Source: Zizania palustris (Eukaryota > Streptophyta > Magnoliopsida > Poales > Poaceae). Taken from it: DNA of 64,000 nucleotides. Shown here piece by piece: positions 23,380 to 34,504 of this stretch. The translations under genes and the position numbers were made by a program. The notes beneath the pieces were generated by a model, which was not told the DNA's origin, did not search any database, and saw only the letters and a list, made by a program, of their open reading frames with translations. The stretch's first letter is position 1, and each line of letters begins with the position of its first letter. The stretch covers positions 36,827,712 through 36,891,711 of the forward strand of contig JAAALK010000286.1 of the NCBI GenBank assembly GCA_019279435.1, written 5' to 3'.

Positions 23380-24816
23380 ATGACGAGTACGTCTACATCG
23401 GCCACCGGTACATCTACATCGACTACTACGTCTACACCACCGATGGATGCCATAGGAAGCGCGGATATCGACAACTGCAATATCTTGATGCCTATGCTTG
23501 AAGATATCACCGCAGAAGACCGAGGAGAGATCGAGGCAAAGTTGAAAGCACTCCAAGACGTAATGCTTGGGGGCTACGTTAAGACACGCACAGGCTTCAT
23601 CAAGCGTGACATCGTCACTCCCGACCTCGCTCAGATCCAGGTAACACATGTATCACCTCCTTTATCTTCTTTAGAGATTGAGCAAAAAATAGACGCATTA
23701 GTGGATCAAGCCGTTAGCGCTTCGCTAGCCAACGATTTAGATTCGGCAGTCAGCTCCCAAGTAGAGGCAACTCTTAGAAGGTTCGGCTTTACTGAGGCCG
23801 TACCCCCGGTCCCTATCACTAGTGCACCTCCGGTAAACCATGTGTACGGCAGAACTGACGGTGGGACTGGCATGACCGTGATGCCCCCGGCCTCAACACT
23901 TATGGCCGAGACTAATCATTGTATTTACGGCCAAACTAGCACTGCATACCATTCACCACCACCTGCACCAGTACCTGCGCTACCCGCACCACATGTGCAG
24001 GCACCCGGACATGAGCACCTCATACATATAGCGCGCAGGGAAGAGGCCCATGGCCGACACGTCGACATCCCACCACGTGTCATGCCCCCGCATGAGAGGC
24101 ACGCACAGGCGACATGCCAAGATGACATAGAGGAGCGGGTCCGCACATTATTTAGAGAATGTGCCGGCTTCGTGCACAAGGGACGGGTTAGGGTTTACCG
24201 TAAGCCATACCCCGACCATCTCAATACAATACCCTACTCCCGCGGCTATAGAATCCCTGAATTCACTAAGTTCGACGGTGAGGGTAGCAAAACCACACTA
24301 GAGAACGTTAGTCAATTTTTGGCACAATGTGGGGAAGTTAGCGGGGTAGATGCTCTAAAAGTTTGACTATTTTCTCTCTCGCTATCTGGCACCGCTTTCA
24401 CTTGGTTTTCGGCGCTCCCACCGAACTCCGTTCAGACGTGGGATGATTTAGAGCAGAAATTCCATGATTACTTTTACACGGGTGAGACGGAACTTAGGCT
24501 TTCACACTTGACATCGGTCAGGCAGAAATCTAACGAGAACACCTCTGAATACATCAAGCGTTTTAGGGATACTAGGAACCAATGTTTTAGCCTTAATATT
24601 TCAGAAAGGGACTTGGCGGAACTAGCTTTTAATGGGTTACATTCCGAGATTAAGGAAAGATTAGACAACCAAAATTTCTTAGAAGTTAGCCAAGTTTTAC
24701 AGCAGGCTCTGGTCCAAGAAGGCCGAACCAAAGATAAAAAGTTCATTAAGACGTTTAACAAGCCTAGGGCTGAAATCCACATCATGGAACGCTTCAGCGA
24801 GGAGGAATCAGAATAG
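23380..24816 (+). pseudogene. gag: T2 gag, two in-frame stops
   Basis: ATG at 23380, 15 bases after the primer site, chosen because the frame opens there with a Thr/Ser-rich start (MTSTSTSATGTST). A Pro-rich central part (near 23790-24070) precedes the retrotrans_gag domain: SRGYRIPEFTKFDGEG (near 24240), TAFTWFSALP, QTWDDLEQKFHDYF and ENTSEYIKRFRDTRNQC (24535-24585). TGA at 24364-24366 stands where the family has Arg, as expected from deamination of a CGA codon. TAG at 24814 breaks the end. Everything stays in one phase, so the original gag-protease frame was continuous. Confidence 0.85.
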
Positions 24817-24822
24817 GAGGAT

Positions 24823-26319
24823 TTGGCCGACATGTACGCAGCCGAATGGGTGTGGAACGCTAAGGGTAAACCTATCACTTGCTCTCAATTACGACCGTCT
24901 CCCACCAGGAATCGGCCTAGTGATGTCAAGTACTCGTTCGATATAACTAAGTGTGATAAAATATTTGACTTTATCTTGAAGAACCAGCTTCTCAGGTTGC
25001 CTAAAGGTCAAGTCATTCCATCTGCCGATGAGTTAAAGAAGCATCCATACTGTAAGTGGCATGATTCGCACTCACATAACACTAACGACTGCAATGTTTT
25101 TCGATGGCAGGACCAATCGTCCATAGAAGAAGGACGATTAAAGATAGACCATAATCCAAAGATGAAGCTGGACAAAGATCCTTTTCCCGTCAACACTGTT
25201 GACCTCGGCGAGAAGAAGGTATTGATTCAGCTAGAACAGGTCGAGTCGGCTAAGGGGAAGGATGTAATTGTTGGAGAGCCGCGCACTCGCACGCTCATAC
25301 CAAAGAACCCCAAGGTAGGAGTGTGGAAACAGAACATTAACACCCCTTCGGCTAAAACTCACAAGAGGCCGAAGGTAACGTACAACATGCTGTTGAACAA
25401 GCATCGGAGAAAAGCCAAGGAAACAGGTCCCCGCGCTAAAAGTCTGGGACAGTCGAAGGGCCTAAGACTTTCGGAGGGTGGCTTTGGACCGAAGCAGGCA
25501 AACCCTCCGCACAGTGGCTTCGGGCCGCAGTGGCCTGACCCTCCGCATGGTGGCTTCGAGCCTCGATGGCTGAACCCCCCGTACAGTAACTTCGCCCCCC
25601 AATGGCCGAACCCCACACCGCTTTGGACAGGCTCTCCGATAGGGGGCTTCTCCCCGCATTGGCCGAACATGCCTCCGGATGGGCAAGACCCTTCGCTGAT
25701 ATGGTCTGAGACGCCGTTGACCCTACTGAACCCCTCTCCGGGTAACGGATACGGCTCACAGTGGGTGAGGCCACTAGAACCACCAATGCCTCCGCCGTAC
25801 AACTGGGCATGTACCCCGTGGGCTCCGTACATATCTAGGTCGGAGTGCCCTCCGCAACTTAACACTATGCCTTGTTTTCCTTCGGAGTATTATGGATGGT
25901 ACGGACAAACAGACGCAGCGGAGGGGGCATCGTCCACAGACTATCCATGGTGCCTCCGAATCAGACCATGTAGAGCGAAGCCGAAGGGTACATGCATGAG
26001 GTGGCCAAGGAAAGGGAGTCCAAAGCCATCACCATCAGAGTGGGGTCTCAGGAGGTCCCAATCCCGAGGGCTTTGTCGCCGAAGTCTGACGGGGGTGAGT
26101 CCCATGCTTCGGTCGGGCTCTGCACCGAAGCCTGGTTCGATCAGCCGAACAAGGCCAGTCCGTCCGACGGGGTTCGCAGCGAAGGCCCCTCCGAGGCGCA
26201 GCGTCCACAAGGCTGAAGGGCGCAGTACCACTTCGGCCAGTGTTGATAGGAGCCGGGCAGTAGCACCCGACACCAAGCCGCAACCATCTTGGGCACCTCC
26301 AGGCATGTGGAAATCATAG
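24823..26319 (+). pseudogene. gag: T2 gag C-terminal part and proline-rich linker
   Basis: Same phase as gag. The zinc-binding-like motif CKWHDSHSHNTNDC lies at about 25052-25092 (the Tat variant of the CCHC knuckle). After a basic stretch comes an imperfect 12-residue repeat (GFGPQWPDPPHG type, about 25478-25625), continuing as a Pro/Trp/Gly-rich region to about 25900, then an Arg/Ser/Pro-rich tail. The frame ends TGA/TAG at 26317. The repeat region lies between nucleocapsid and protease and has no obvious enzymatic role. Confidence 0.7.
25478..25625 (+). repeat. 36-base coding repeats in T2
   Basis: Four adjacent diverged copies of a 36-base unit starting GTGGCTTYGRRCC and encoding G-F-x-P-x-W-x-x-P-P-x-x. 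The period is a multiple of three, so copy-number changes would keep the frame. Confidence 0.75.
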
Positions 26320-26493
26320 AAAAGACATCCACAATGACTACGGGCACAGGAGATGCGCGAGAAGAAAGCCGAGGACAAGCGTGACGCTATCTTCGAGGAA
26401 ATCCACCCTAGGCCAGCTACAAGATAGGTATGGAGGATAAAGCTGGTTGAGATAACCAACTCGACTCCTAGTACGAGCGACGACGACGACGAC

Positions 26494-27240
26494 ATGCTCG
26501 ACGATGATTACTCGCCCGTCTCCGAGGGGCCCGCACCCCAGGCGATGGACATCAACATCATCACGTTGCCCACCGAGTTTGCCCTGCCACAGGATGAGGC
26601 CGAGGTCGCTCAATTGAACCTCGGCCCGCGCAATGCCATCTTCGAGAAGTTCGAGGACTTGGCTCGCCATTTGAAGCCTCTCTACGTTGGTCACATTGAT
26701 GGAAAGTCGATTTACCGAATGCTCGTCAACGGCAGCGCCACTATCAACTTAATGCCTTTCTCGTTATTGAAGAAACTTGGCAGGGACGAGAATGATCTGA
26801 AGAAGACTAACTTGATGCTCAACGGCTTCAACGGCGAGAGCTCCAAGGCATAGGGTTTACTCTCCATGGAGTTGACGGTGGGCAACAAGACATTGCCAAC
26901 AACATTTTTCGTCGTCGATGTACAAGGTAACTACAACGTGCTACTCGGGCGCGACTGGATTCACTTGAATTGCTGCATTCCTTCCACTCTACACCAGTGC
27001 CTGATGTAGTGGGATGGCGATGAGGTAGAGGTTATCCCCGCAGATACTTCGGCCCAAGTAGCATTGGCCGATGTATCGGATGACGCTGTTCATAATAAAG
27101 TAGAGTGTCTGTCAGGTAGAGATCTTTTGGATTACGATTTTGTTAGCGTATCCGGAGGGCATTTTGTACTAGTGTCTGTAAAGTCGGCTGGTGTAGCACG
27201 ACTGTTTTTGTATTAATAGTCATGTCTAGCAAGAGTAATC
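26494..27240 (+). pseudogene. pol: T2 retropepsin-like protease, active site altered
   Basis: Same phase as gag. Acidic linker (STSDDDDDMLDDDYSP), then KPLYVGHIDGKSIYRMLV followed by NGSATINLMP, where related elements have an Asp at the first position (D-G-G/S-A). Here it is Asn, so the catalytic Asp is lost. FFVVDVQGNYNVLLGRDWIH (near 26910-26965) is the C-terminal flap and ILGRDW motif. Stops occur at 26851 (TAG) and 27007 (TAG). The frame shifts before the RT. Confidence 0.8.
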
Positions 27241-27359
27241 TAGATTGGTTAAAGTCTCGGGTAGAGCAGTAGCGGTCCAATAAAGATGGTATTGCCGAGG
27301 CCATCGGGGACTTTAGCGAAGTAGAGAAATTAGGGCAAGGGTTTGCGTCGGCCGATCCC

Positions 27360-28880
27360 TTGGAGAAAGTTGACATAGGTGATGGTAGCATCCCGAGGCT
27401 GACTTTCGTAAACCAACATTTACAGCCTGATGAAAAGGCCGAAGTAATAAAGTTACTTAGGTCGTATGTCGATTGTTTCGCATGGGAGTATAGCGAGATG
27501 CCAGGACTAAGCCGCGAGCTCGTGGAGCATGGGCTACCTATCAAGTCCGGATTTAGGCCTTATAAGCAGCCTCCTCGTCGCTTTAACTTGGCCGTCTATG
27601 ACCGAGTTAAAGAAGAAGTAGAGTGACTACTCAAGGCTGAATTGCGACTACTCAAGGCTGAATTTATTAGGCCATGCAGGTACACGAAATGGGTTGCTAA
27701 CATTGTGCCTGTAGAGAAGAAAGGGAGCGGCAAGATACGTGTATGTATTGATTTTAGAGATCTGAACAGGGCCACTCCAAAAGACGAGTATCCAATGCCG
27801 ATAGCCGACATGCTGATCAATGATGCTTCAGGACACAAGGTACTGAGTTTTCTTGATGGCAATGCTGGTTATAATCAAATCTTTATGGCCAAAGAGGACG
27901 TCTACAAGACTGCCTTTCGATGCCCTGGTTTTGTCGGTTTATTCGAGTGGGTCATTATGAGTTTTGGTTTGAAGAATGCTGGCGCCACGTATCAACGCGC
28001 TATGAACTTAATCTTTCATGACTTGCTAGGGGTTATGTTAGAAGTTTACATCGATGATGTTGTAGTCAAATCGGACGCTATGGGAAACCATTTATCTGAT
28101 TTGAAGGTTGCTTTTGATAGGGCGTGACAGTATGGTTTGAAAATGAACCCACTCAAGTGTGCTTTTGGTGTGTCGGCAGGTAAGTTGTTCGGTTTCATGA
28201 TTCACGAGAGAGGCATAGAAATTGATCCTAATAGGCTTGAGAAGATTAGAAACATCGCAGCGCCGACGTGCAAAAGGGATGTACAGAAGTTGCTAGGCAA
28301 GATGAACTATTTGCGTCGCTTTATATCAAACTTGTCCGGCAAGATTGATGCCTTTGTCCCCATACTCCGGCTAAAGAACGAAGCCAAGTTCACTTGAGGG
28401 GCAAGCCAGCAAAGTGCCTTTGAGAAAATCAAGGAGTGCTTGTCATCACCGCCTGTGGTGAGAGCACCCAAAACTGGGATTCCATTTCGGCTATACATCG
28501 ATGCTGAAGATAATGTGATTGGGGCCGTGCTAACCCAGGAGGTAGAGGGAAAAGAGTACATCATCACGTTCTTGAGCCGCCACCTGCTGGATGCCGAAAC
28601 CAGGTACACGTTTGTGGAACGTTTGTGTTTATCACTTTACTACGCGTGCATCAAATTACGCCATTATCTTCTCCCTACTACATGTGTTGTCATTTGCCAA
28701 ACCAATGTTATAAAGCACATGTTACAGAAGCCGATTCTAAGTGGAAGAATCGGAAAATGGGCTTACGCGTTGATTGAGTATGATTTGGCCTACGAACTCC
28801 TGAGAGCAATAAAAGGCCAAATCGTAGCCAACTTTATAGTTTATCACCACATAGATGTCGGCTGGAGTGACAATATTGCT
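27360..28880 (+). pseudogene. pol: T2 reverse transcriptase and RNase H
   Basis: Open pieces in one phase. RT blocks: GFRPYKQPPRRF, VEKKGSGKIRVCIDFRDLN (27712-27765), TPKDEYPMPIADMLI, LSFLDGNAGYNQI, FGLKNAGATYQRAMN, and the active site VYIDDVVVKS (28048-28077), which is intact. The RNase H connection follows: GIPFRLYIDAEDNVIGAVLT (28480-28540), TFLSRHLLDAETRY, and LSGRIGKWA near 28745. Stops at 27624, 28125 and 28395 are all TGA. Just after the first, 18 bases (CGACTACTCAAGGCTGAA) are tandemly duplicated (27624-27662). Confidence 0.9.
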
Positions 28881-29196
28881 CTAGTTAAGGTAGTGCCATG
28901 GAAGCTTTATTTTGATGGTTTGGGTTGCAAGAGTGGCCAAGGTATTGGAGTTGTTCTCATATCACCTAATGGAATGCACTTTGAGACTTTGGCCCGTCTA
29001 GAATTTCCTTCCACTAATAATCAAGATGAATACGAAGCTTTATTGCTAGGTCTTGAATTACTAGAATCTTGAAGTGCTAGACATGTCCACGCATATGGTG
29101 ATTCCTTGTTAGTAGTGCAACAAGTAGCTAAAAGTGCTCAATGCTTTAACGGCTTGCTCAATAGTTACTTGGATAAATGTCTAGACATAGTTACTT
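28881..29196 (+). pseudogene. pol: T2 archaeal-type RNase H
   Basis: Second RNase H between the first and the integrase, diagnostic of Tat-lineage elements. Asp in KLYFDGLGCKSGQG (28900), Glu in NNQDEYEALLLG (29020-29055) and Asp in HAYGDSLLVVQQV (29092-29130) match the three catalytic positions. TGA at 29070 interrupts it. The domain breaks off at about 29196, where an unrelated GC-rich linker begins. Confidence 0.85.
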
Positions 29197-29445
29197 CGCA
29201 GCCAGTGACGGTGGGCAAGCGAACCATCCGGGTTAGACCCCTCCGGCCACCGAAGGCCACTGTGAGCCGAGGTCCCTGGACCGGAGTACTCTGCCAACCG
29301 AGGGACCTGGCACGCCAGAGGCCGTAAGCCAAAGCCTCCCACACGGTGAGGGCTCTCGGTAGTCTGAACCCTCCGGAGGGCTTCGGCCCAGCACACTCCG
29401 AATGGCCAGTCCGGCCAGACTTCGGCAGGAGCAGGGATGGTTCGG
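29197..29445 (+). other. T2 GC-rich linker resembling its own LTR in wording
   Basis: Between the second RNase H and the integrase, where pol should be continuous, lies a stretch dense in CCGAAGG, CTTCGG, GGCCAG and CCGGAG. Such words are also frequent in the T2 LTR (22140-22320). It changes the reading phase of pol and is not protein-like. T5 has a different filler at the same point, in the style of the T5 LTR. Confidence 0.5.
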
Positions 29446-29449
29446 GGGG

Positions 29450-30760
29450 CACCCCGAAGTCAGTAGTTTAGAAATTTTTTCAGAAGGTGAGCTAGCCAGA
29501 CCCTCTGAGGCCTATAAGGGTGATTGGAGAATTCCAATCATCCAGTATTTGAGAGACCCTAGCCAAAGGGTTGATCAGAAGGTTCGGCGACAAGCGTTCA
29601 AATTCGTGTTGATAGATGACACATTGTATCGCTGAACCATCGATGGAGTGCTATTTAAGTGTTTAGACCACGAACATTCTCAGGTGGCTACGGGAGAAGT
29701 CCATGAAGGACTTTGTGGCACTCATCAGTCGGCCCAGAAGATGAGTTGGATGCTCAAAAGAGCAGGTTTTTATTGGCCGACTATGACTGAGTGTGAAGCA
29801 TGTCAGAAGTTTTGCAATATTCAGTTAGCCCCTGCCTCATTACTCAACCCTATTATCAAGCCATGGCCGTTTCGAGGTTGGGGTTTAGACTTCATCGGCC
29901 AGATTCACCCTCCTTCCTCAAAATGGCATCGGTTCGTGTTGATGGTGGCGGAATACTTCACTAAGTGGACCGAGGCAGTACCTCTCAAGAACATGACTCA
30001 TAATGAGGTACGTCATTTTATCTTGAAGCACATCATACATAGATTTGGCATTCCTCAAACTCTTACTACGGATCAAGGTAGTTCATTTGTTTCTGGAGAA
30101 GTGAGGGACTTCGCCGAATATTATGGTATTAAGTTGATAAACTCTTCACCTTACAATGCTCAGGCCAATGGTCAGGCTGAGTCTAGTAATAAAACCGTGA
30201 TTAAGCTCATTAAGAAGAAAATTGAAGAATTTCCTAAAAGGTGGCATGAAGTGCTTTCCGAGGCACTATGGGCTTGTAGAATTGCAAAGCATGGTACTAC
30301 CAAAGTCAGTCCATATGAGTTGGTATATGGATAAGAAGTCGTTCTGCCTATAGAGGTAGATCTTGGCTCTTTAAGAGTATTAAAGCAAGATGGCTTATCG
30401 GTCAACGAGTATGAAACTCTTTTGAAGTATAACTTAGAAGAAGTGACCGATAAAAGAAGACTAAAGGCTTTAGAATCCATGGAAGTAGATAAGAGGAGAG
30501 TAGCTAAAGCCTACAATAAGAAGGTTAAACTGAAATCGTTTCAAGCAGGAGACTTGGTTTGGAAGACGATTTTACCCTTAGGCACAAAGAGTCCCAAATT
30601 TGGTAAATGGTCACCTAGTTGGGAAGGTCCTTTCAAAATAGCCGAAATCGCTCCTGGCAATGCATATGTGTTGGAATCTCTGCAAGGAGAGCGGTTTCGA
30701 AGAGCTTTGAATGGTAGGTACTTGAAAAGGTATTTCCCAAGCGTGTGGCAAACAGCGTGA
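29450..30760 (+). pseudogene. pol: T2 integrase
   Basis: Zinc domain with HEGLCGTH (29702-29725) and CEACQKFC (29795-29818); about eight residues between WPTMTE and CEACQ that T5 keeps are missing. The core has GLDFIGQI (Asp, 29883), TTDQGSSF (Asp, 30066) and QAESSNK (Glu, 30175-30195), so the DDE triad is preserved. The C-terminus GTKSPKFGKWSPSWEGPF and LKRYFPSVWQ ends at 30758-30760. Stops at 29633 (TGA) and 30332 (TAA). Confidence 0.88.
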
Positions 30761-30828
30761 AAGGTGTCGAAAAGCCGATATGGATGGTATCGTCTTCAGC
30801 TCATTGTGCTTTTAGTTCACTTAGTTCA

Positions 30829-30849
30829 CTAAAAGGATGGGGGGGCATG
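30829..30849 (+). other. T2 polypurine tract
   Basis: CTAAAAGGATGGGGGGGCATG directly abuts the 3' LTR at 30850. It would prime plus-strand DNA synthesis. Confidence 0.8.
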
Positions 30850-32082
30850 TGTTGATAGCAAAAAATGGCATCAATGGCTGAGATTGTCGAAATATCAATT
30901 TTGGTAATTTGGGCCGAAAATACACATGTCCGGGGTCAGGCTGAAGCCCTACAGGGCTGAAGGTCCATTAGGCTATGGGCTCCGAAAGCCTCTGGCCAGC
31001 CCACGGCCTTCAGCCAGGAAGCCTTCGGAGGCCCACGCCACCGAAGCTTCGCCCCGCGGAGCAGGTTTCGACGGGCCTAGCTGAAGCCCACTTCGGCAGA
31101 GGCAGAGTTGGATACAATTCCGGCTAAGTTCTTATCTCTATCCAAGCCAAATTATAGAAGATTAGATCAGAAGTTTGGCCCCTATAAATAAAGAGGCGAG
31201 GCTAGCTTAGAGGCTCCCCAACACAAATCAAACACAAAGCCCTAGATTTGATCGCATTTATTTACCTTTACTTTTCTGTACCTCTTCGTGGGTTTGCTTG
31301 GAAGCCCTCCGTCGGCCACTTCGAAACAGTGGTAATCCTTGTTACTTCGCTTGTGAAGTATCCGTTAATCTACGTAATAGATTGTTATCGCCTTGTTACT
31401 TCGCCTGTGAAGTATCCGTTAATCTGCGTAACAGATTACTACCTTCGCTACTAGTGCAACACTTAGTAGAATTTGGTCCTCAGACCGAATTAGTACTTCG
31501 AATCCTCTCTGTTGCAGGTTTCCACGTACGGAGCTGCTTCGCCGGAGGCATCCGGAGCCGAGAGATAGGTTTCGGAGGTTGCCAGAACACCCTTCGTCGG
31601 GACTTCGGCTTCGACCGCACGCTTCGCCAGCACACTTCATCACGACAGGCTTCGCCACGTTCATACTCTGCTCTGGACGAAGTCATGCCCACGCGCGACG
31701 CTCGAACCCCATCGTTTGGAGGTGATTGTCGCGTCCCGATCTGTTCGGAGTTCATCTTCGACCAGATCAGTCCGAACGCCGAAGGGTAGACACTTCGCAC
31801 CAGACACCGAAGGTATACTTCGGCGACCCCCTTCGCATCATACTTCGAAGCAAACAGGCTCCGACCAGTTTGCTGATTTTATTATGTTTATTATATTTCT
31901 TTCGGCTAATTGGATTATTTTGTGTGATCTGATTGCCTGGGGACTCCACCCCCCTTACCACGGCTTAGGGTAGTCGGAACGGGACGTCGGTGTTGTGTTA
32001 CACTTAGGCATGTTCCTAAGTATCCACACACTTTTGGATCATCGAACTAACCCAAGTGTGGGGGCACGTTTTCATGTCAACA
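30850..32082 (+). repeat. T2 3' LTR
   Basis: 1233 bases, same ends as the 5' copy. TATA at 31183-31190; 54-base repeats at 31337 and 31391. It is followed by CTTGG, the partner of CTAGG before the 5' LTR. It lacks the extra 42 bases found in the 5' LTR near 22913. Confidence 0.95.
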
Positions 32083-32087
32083 CTTGG

Positions 32088-34439
32088 CAAAGACATCCAA
32101 ATTTTCTTTAACTACTTCTTCCAGCAATGTAGCAATTTCCGGAGGCAATTCCTTGCCAAACTGGATGGGATAGTCTTTGTTGCCCTTGACAATGATCTTC
32201 GTTACAATTTCACCTTTGGGGATCGGCCTAGGAGAGGATATCTTCGAGAATTCACTTGACGCAGGGATATCCTCCGAATCGTCTTGCACATTATTTATCT
32301 GTCTAGGATCAAGGGGTGGACCATGGCTATATTCTGCCCTTTGTGTTGTAGCTTGGTCGCCAAAGATCATAAGCACTCCTCCTTGTGTGGGCATCTTCAA
32401 GCATAGATAATTATGATGCGCCATGGATCCGAAATAATTTAGCATGCCCTTTCCGATGATGACATTATAAGCGTAAGGGGCATCAACTACATAGAATATC
32501 ACCTCCTTCGTTCTAGCTAGGAGCCCCTCTCCGAAGGCGACCTCGAGGCCTATTTGGCCGAGGGAAATGAGAGGAGGGCCTGCAAAACCTTGAAGCGGGC
32601 GAGCTGCTGGAAGGAGGTGTTTCCATGGGATGCATAGCTGGTCAAAGGCCTGAACAAAGATAATATCTGTGGAGCTTCCGTCGTCAACCAACACTCTCCG
32701 GACCTCCGATCCTGCAATATCAACAGTGATAACAAGGGGGTCCGCATGAGGAAATTTTATACCCGCTGCATCAGCTATGAAAAATGATATAGGCAAGTGA
32801 GACCACTCAGGCATTTCAGTAGCCGACGAGGAGGTCTCAATATGCCCTACTTTGTGAACATTCTCCATCGTTTTCCTTTTTGACATGCCGCCCAAGGTTC
32901 CTCCTCTAGAGATGGGAAGAACCACTCTTTTGCCACGGTTTTGTGTATTTTCTTGCTTTAGAGGTGGCATAACACTGGCCACCGAAGGCTGTCTTGGGGC
33001 TTCGAAGCTGTATATACATCTGACGGTTTGCACTTGCTCTAGATGTGCCTTGGGAGGGGCTCGGTCAGTAGTGCCTCGACCAAAGCTCCTTTCGAGGTAC
33101 TTGCCCCTCAGGGCTAGTGTAGACTTACATGCATCGGTAGCATGGCTCTGATTCTCACCATGAACACAGCAGAAGAAGGCTTGGCCTTTGCTAGCCAGGT
33201 TCCCTGGTGGCCTCCGACCGCTGACCTTGCTTCCCGGAGCTTGTAGATTCTTAGAGGGCGATTTCGATGAAGAGGGAGCAATATTCAAGACTACGGAGCG
33301 AGAATGCTTCCGCCCTCTTCGGCTATCATTGCGATTATACTCGAAGAGGGAGACTTGTGAATAACTTTGGGGCTTTGGCTCAATCTTGATTTTTTGAAGG
33401 AAATTCGATGAAGACGAAGTGGTTCTTCGAAGCCATCCTTCTTCAGACCTAGCATAATCTTCAAAATAGGCCATCAGTTGTGCTATTGAAGATATATGCT
33501 TCCGATGAAGTTTTTCGAGGAGACCCGCATTTGTAACACCTTTGCAGGCCGCATCAACGATGGACGATGTAGACAACCCCTTTATCTGAGACTTCGTATG
33601 AGCGAAGCACTTGAGAAATTGCAACAAAGTTTCTCCAGGTTGCTGCATCACCTAAAAAAGCCTCCAGATAGACATAGGGGGCACAAAGGTCCCTTGGAAG
33701 TTATTCACGAACTTCTTCCTCAATTGCTCCTAAGATTTAATCAATCCTAGTTTCAAAGACCAGAACCAACGCAGAGCGACTCCTTCGAGCATAAGGGGGA
33801 AGCACTTTACCATTGTGTCTCGGACCCCTCCGTTAGCCTCGAATGCTGAAGCATATGAGCGGGAAAATTCTCCGGGATCTTCCTCTCCAGAGTACTTACT
33901 AAGCTTTGACGTCCTAAATTTGGGGTCGAAGTGCACCTTCTGCAAGTCTAGGTGTAACGAAGATTCATCAACAAAAGAAGCATTCTGAGTGGTTCTTAGA
34001 ATGTCAGAGGCTTCGGGATAGAAGACAAGATCGTCATCTTGAGGCACCTCCGGGATGACAAGGCTAGCTTGAGGACGAAGCCTGTCAGCAGCTTCCTACC
34101 TCCACCTTGTCACATTGGCTTGAAGATGGGCCATCTGGGTCACCACTGCACGTTGTCAGGACGGTCTTCATTTCTTCCGAAGGGGACCTCCAGGTCTTGA
34201 GAACTGAATAACTCAGTTCGAAGCACGGTCGGAGCGGCAGGAGAGGCTCTATCGGTTCGAAGCATGGACGGAGTCTCAAGAGGGGCTTCGTATACTCGAG
34301 GAAGAGTATTTGTTTCGGGAGTTTGAGGTGGGGGGACCATGGAGGGTCCTTTGACCTCGACGGTGTTCAAAGATCTCAACCCAGAGGTCCGAGAAGACCT
34401 CCGGAGGGGACTAGTGCCTAGGCTCCGCTTAGGAGGCAT
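32088..34439 (-). pseudogene. gag: T1 gag and protease, broken
   Basis: ATG at 34439 (MPPKRSLGTSPLRRSSRTSG) follows the primer site. The gag core lies at 33730-34047 (KLSKYSGEEDPGEFSRSYAS, ALRWFWSLK) and continues as QPGETLLQFLKCF. A knuckle-like CCVHGENQSHATDAC lies near 33150. A retropepsin follows with VLVDDGSSTDIIF (32685-32725, catalytic D kept) and NVIIGKGMLNYFG (near 32450). A shift near 34100 and stops at 33730 and 33652 break the frame. The piece 33651-32088 is otherwise open for over 500 codons. It ends at FAK, where T2 is inserted. Confidence 0.88.
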
Positions 34440-34482
34440 GGCTCTAGAAAAGGATTGGTAGAGAACGAAGTTTTTGTACTAG

Positions 34483-34502
34483 GTTCCCCACGTACGGCGC
34501 CA
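34483..34502 (-). other. T1 primer-binding site
   Basis: Minus strand TGGCGCCGTACGTGGGGAAC, two bases from the LTR. It resembles the tRNA-Asp complement. T4 has the related TTGCCGCCGTCCGTGGGGA at 57043-57061. Confidence 0.8.
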
Positions 34503-34504
34503 AC

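Larger units (their letters stand above)
22058..32082 (+). mobile_element. T2: complete Ty3/gypsy Tat-lineage retrotransposon
   Basis: 10,025 bases with LTRs at 22058-23340 and 30850-32082. Flanks are CTAGG (22053-22057) and CTTGG (32083-32087), a 5-base target duplication with one mismatch. Internal order: primer site, gag, protease, RT, RNase H, archaeal-type RNase H, integrase, polypurine tract. It sits in T1 pol in the opposite direction, and removing it restores the T1 frame across FAK and SDEDIPG. LTR copies differ at roughly 1 in 12 bases in their first 240, so the insertion is not recent. Several stop codons make it non-coding in practice. T5 is a relative, with the same integrase C-terminus. 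Confidence 0.95.

Noticed and set aside
25359..26700. Long minus-strand frames opposite T2 gag-protease
   Set aside because: Mirror images of the repeat-rich, GC-rich coding strand. No TATA, introns or motifs like those of the true antisense genes.
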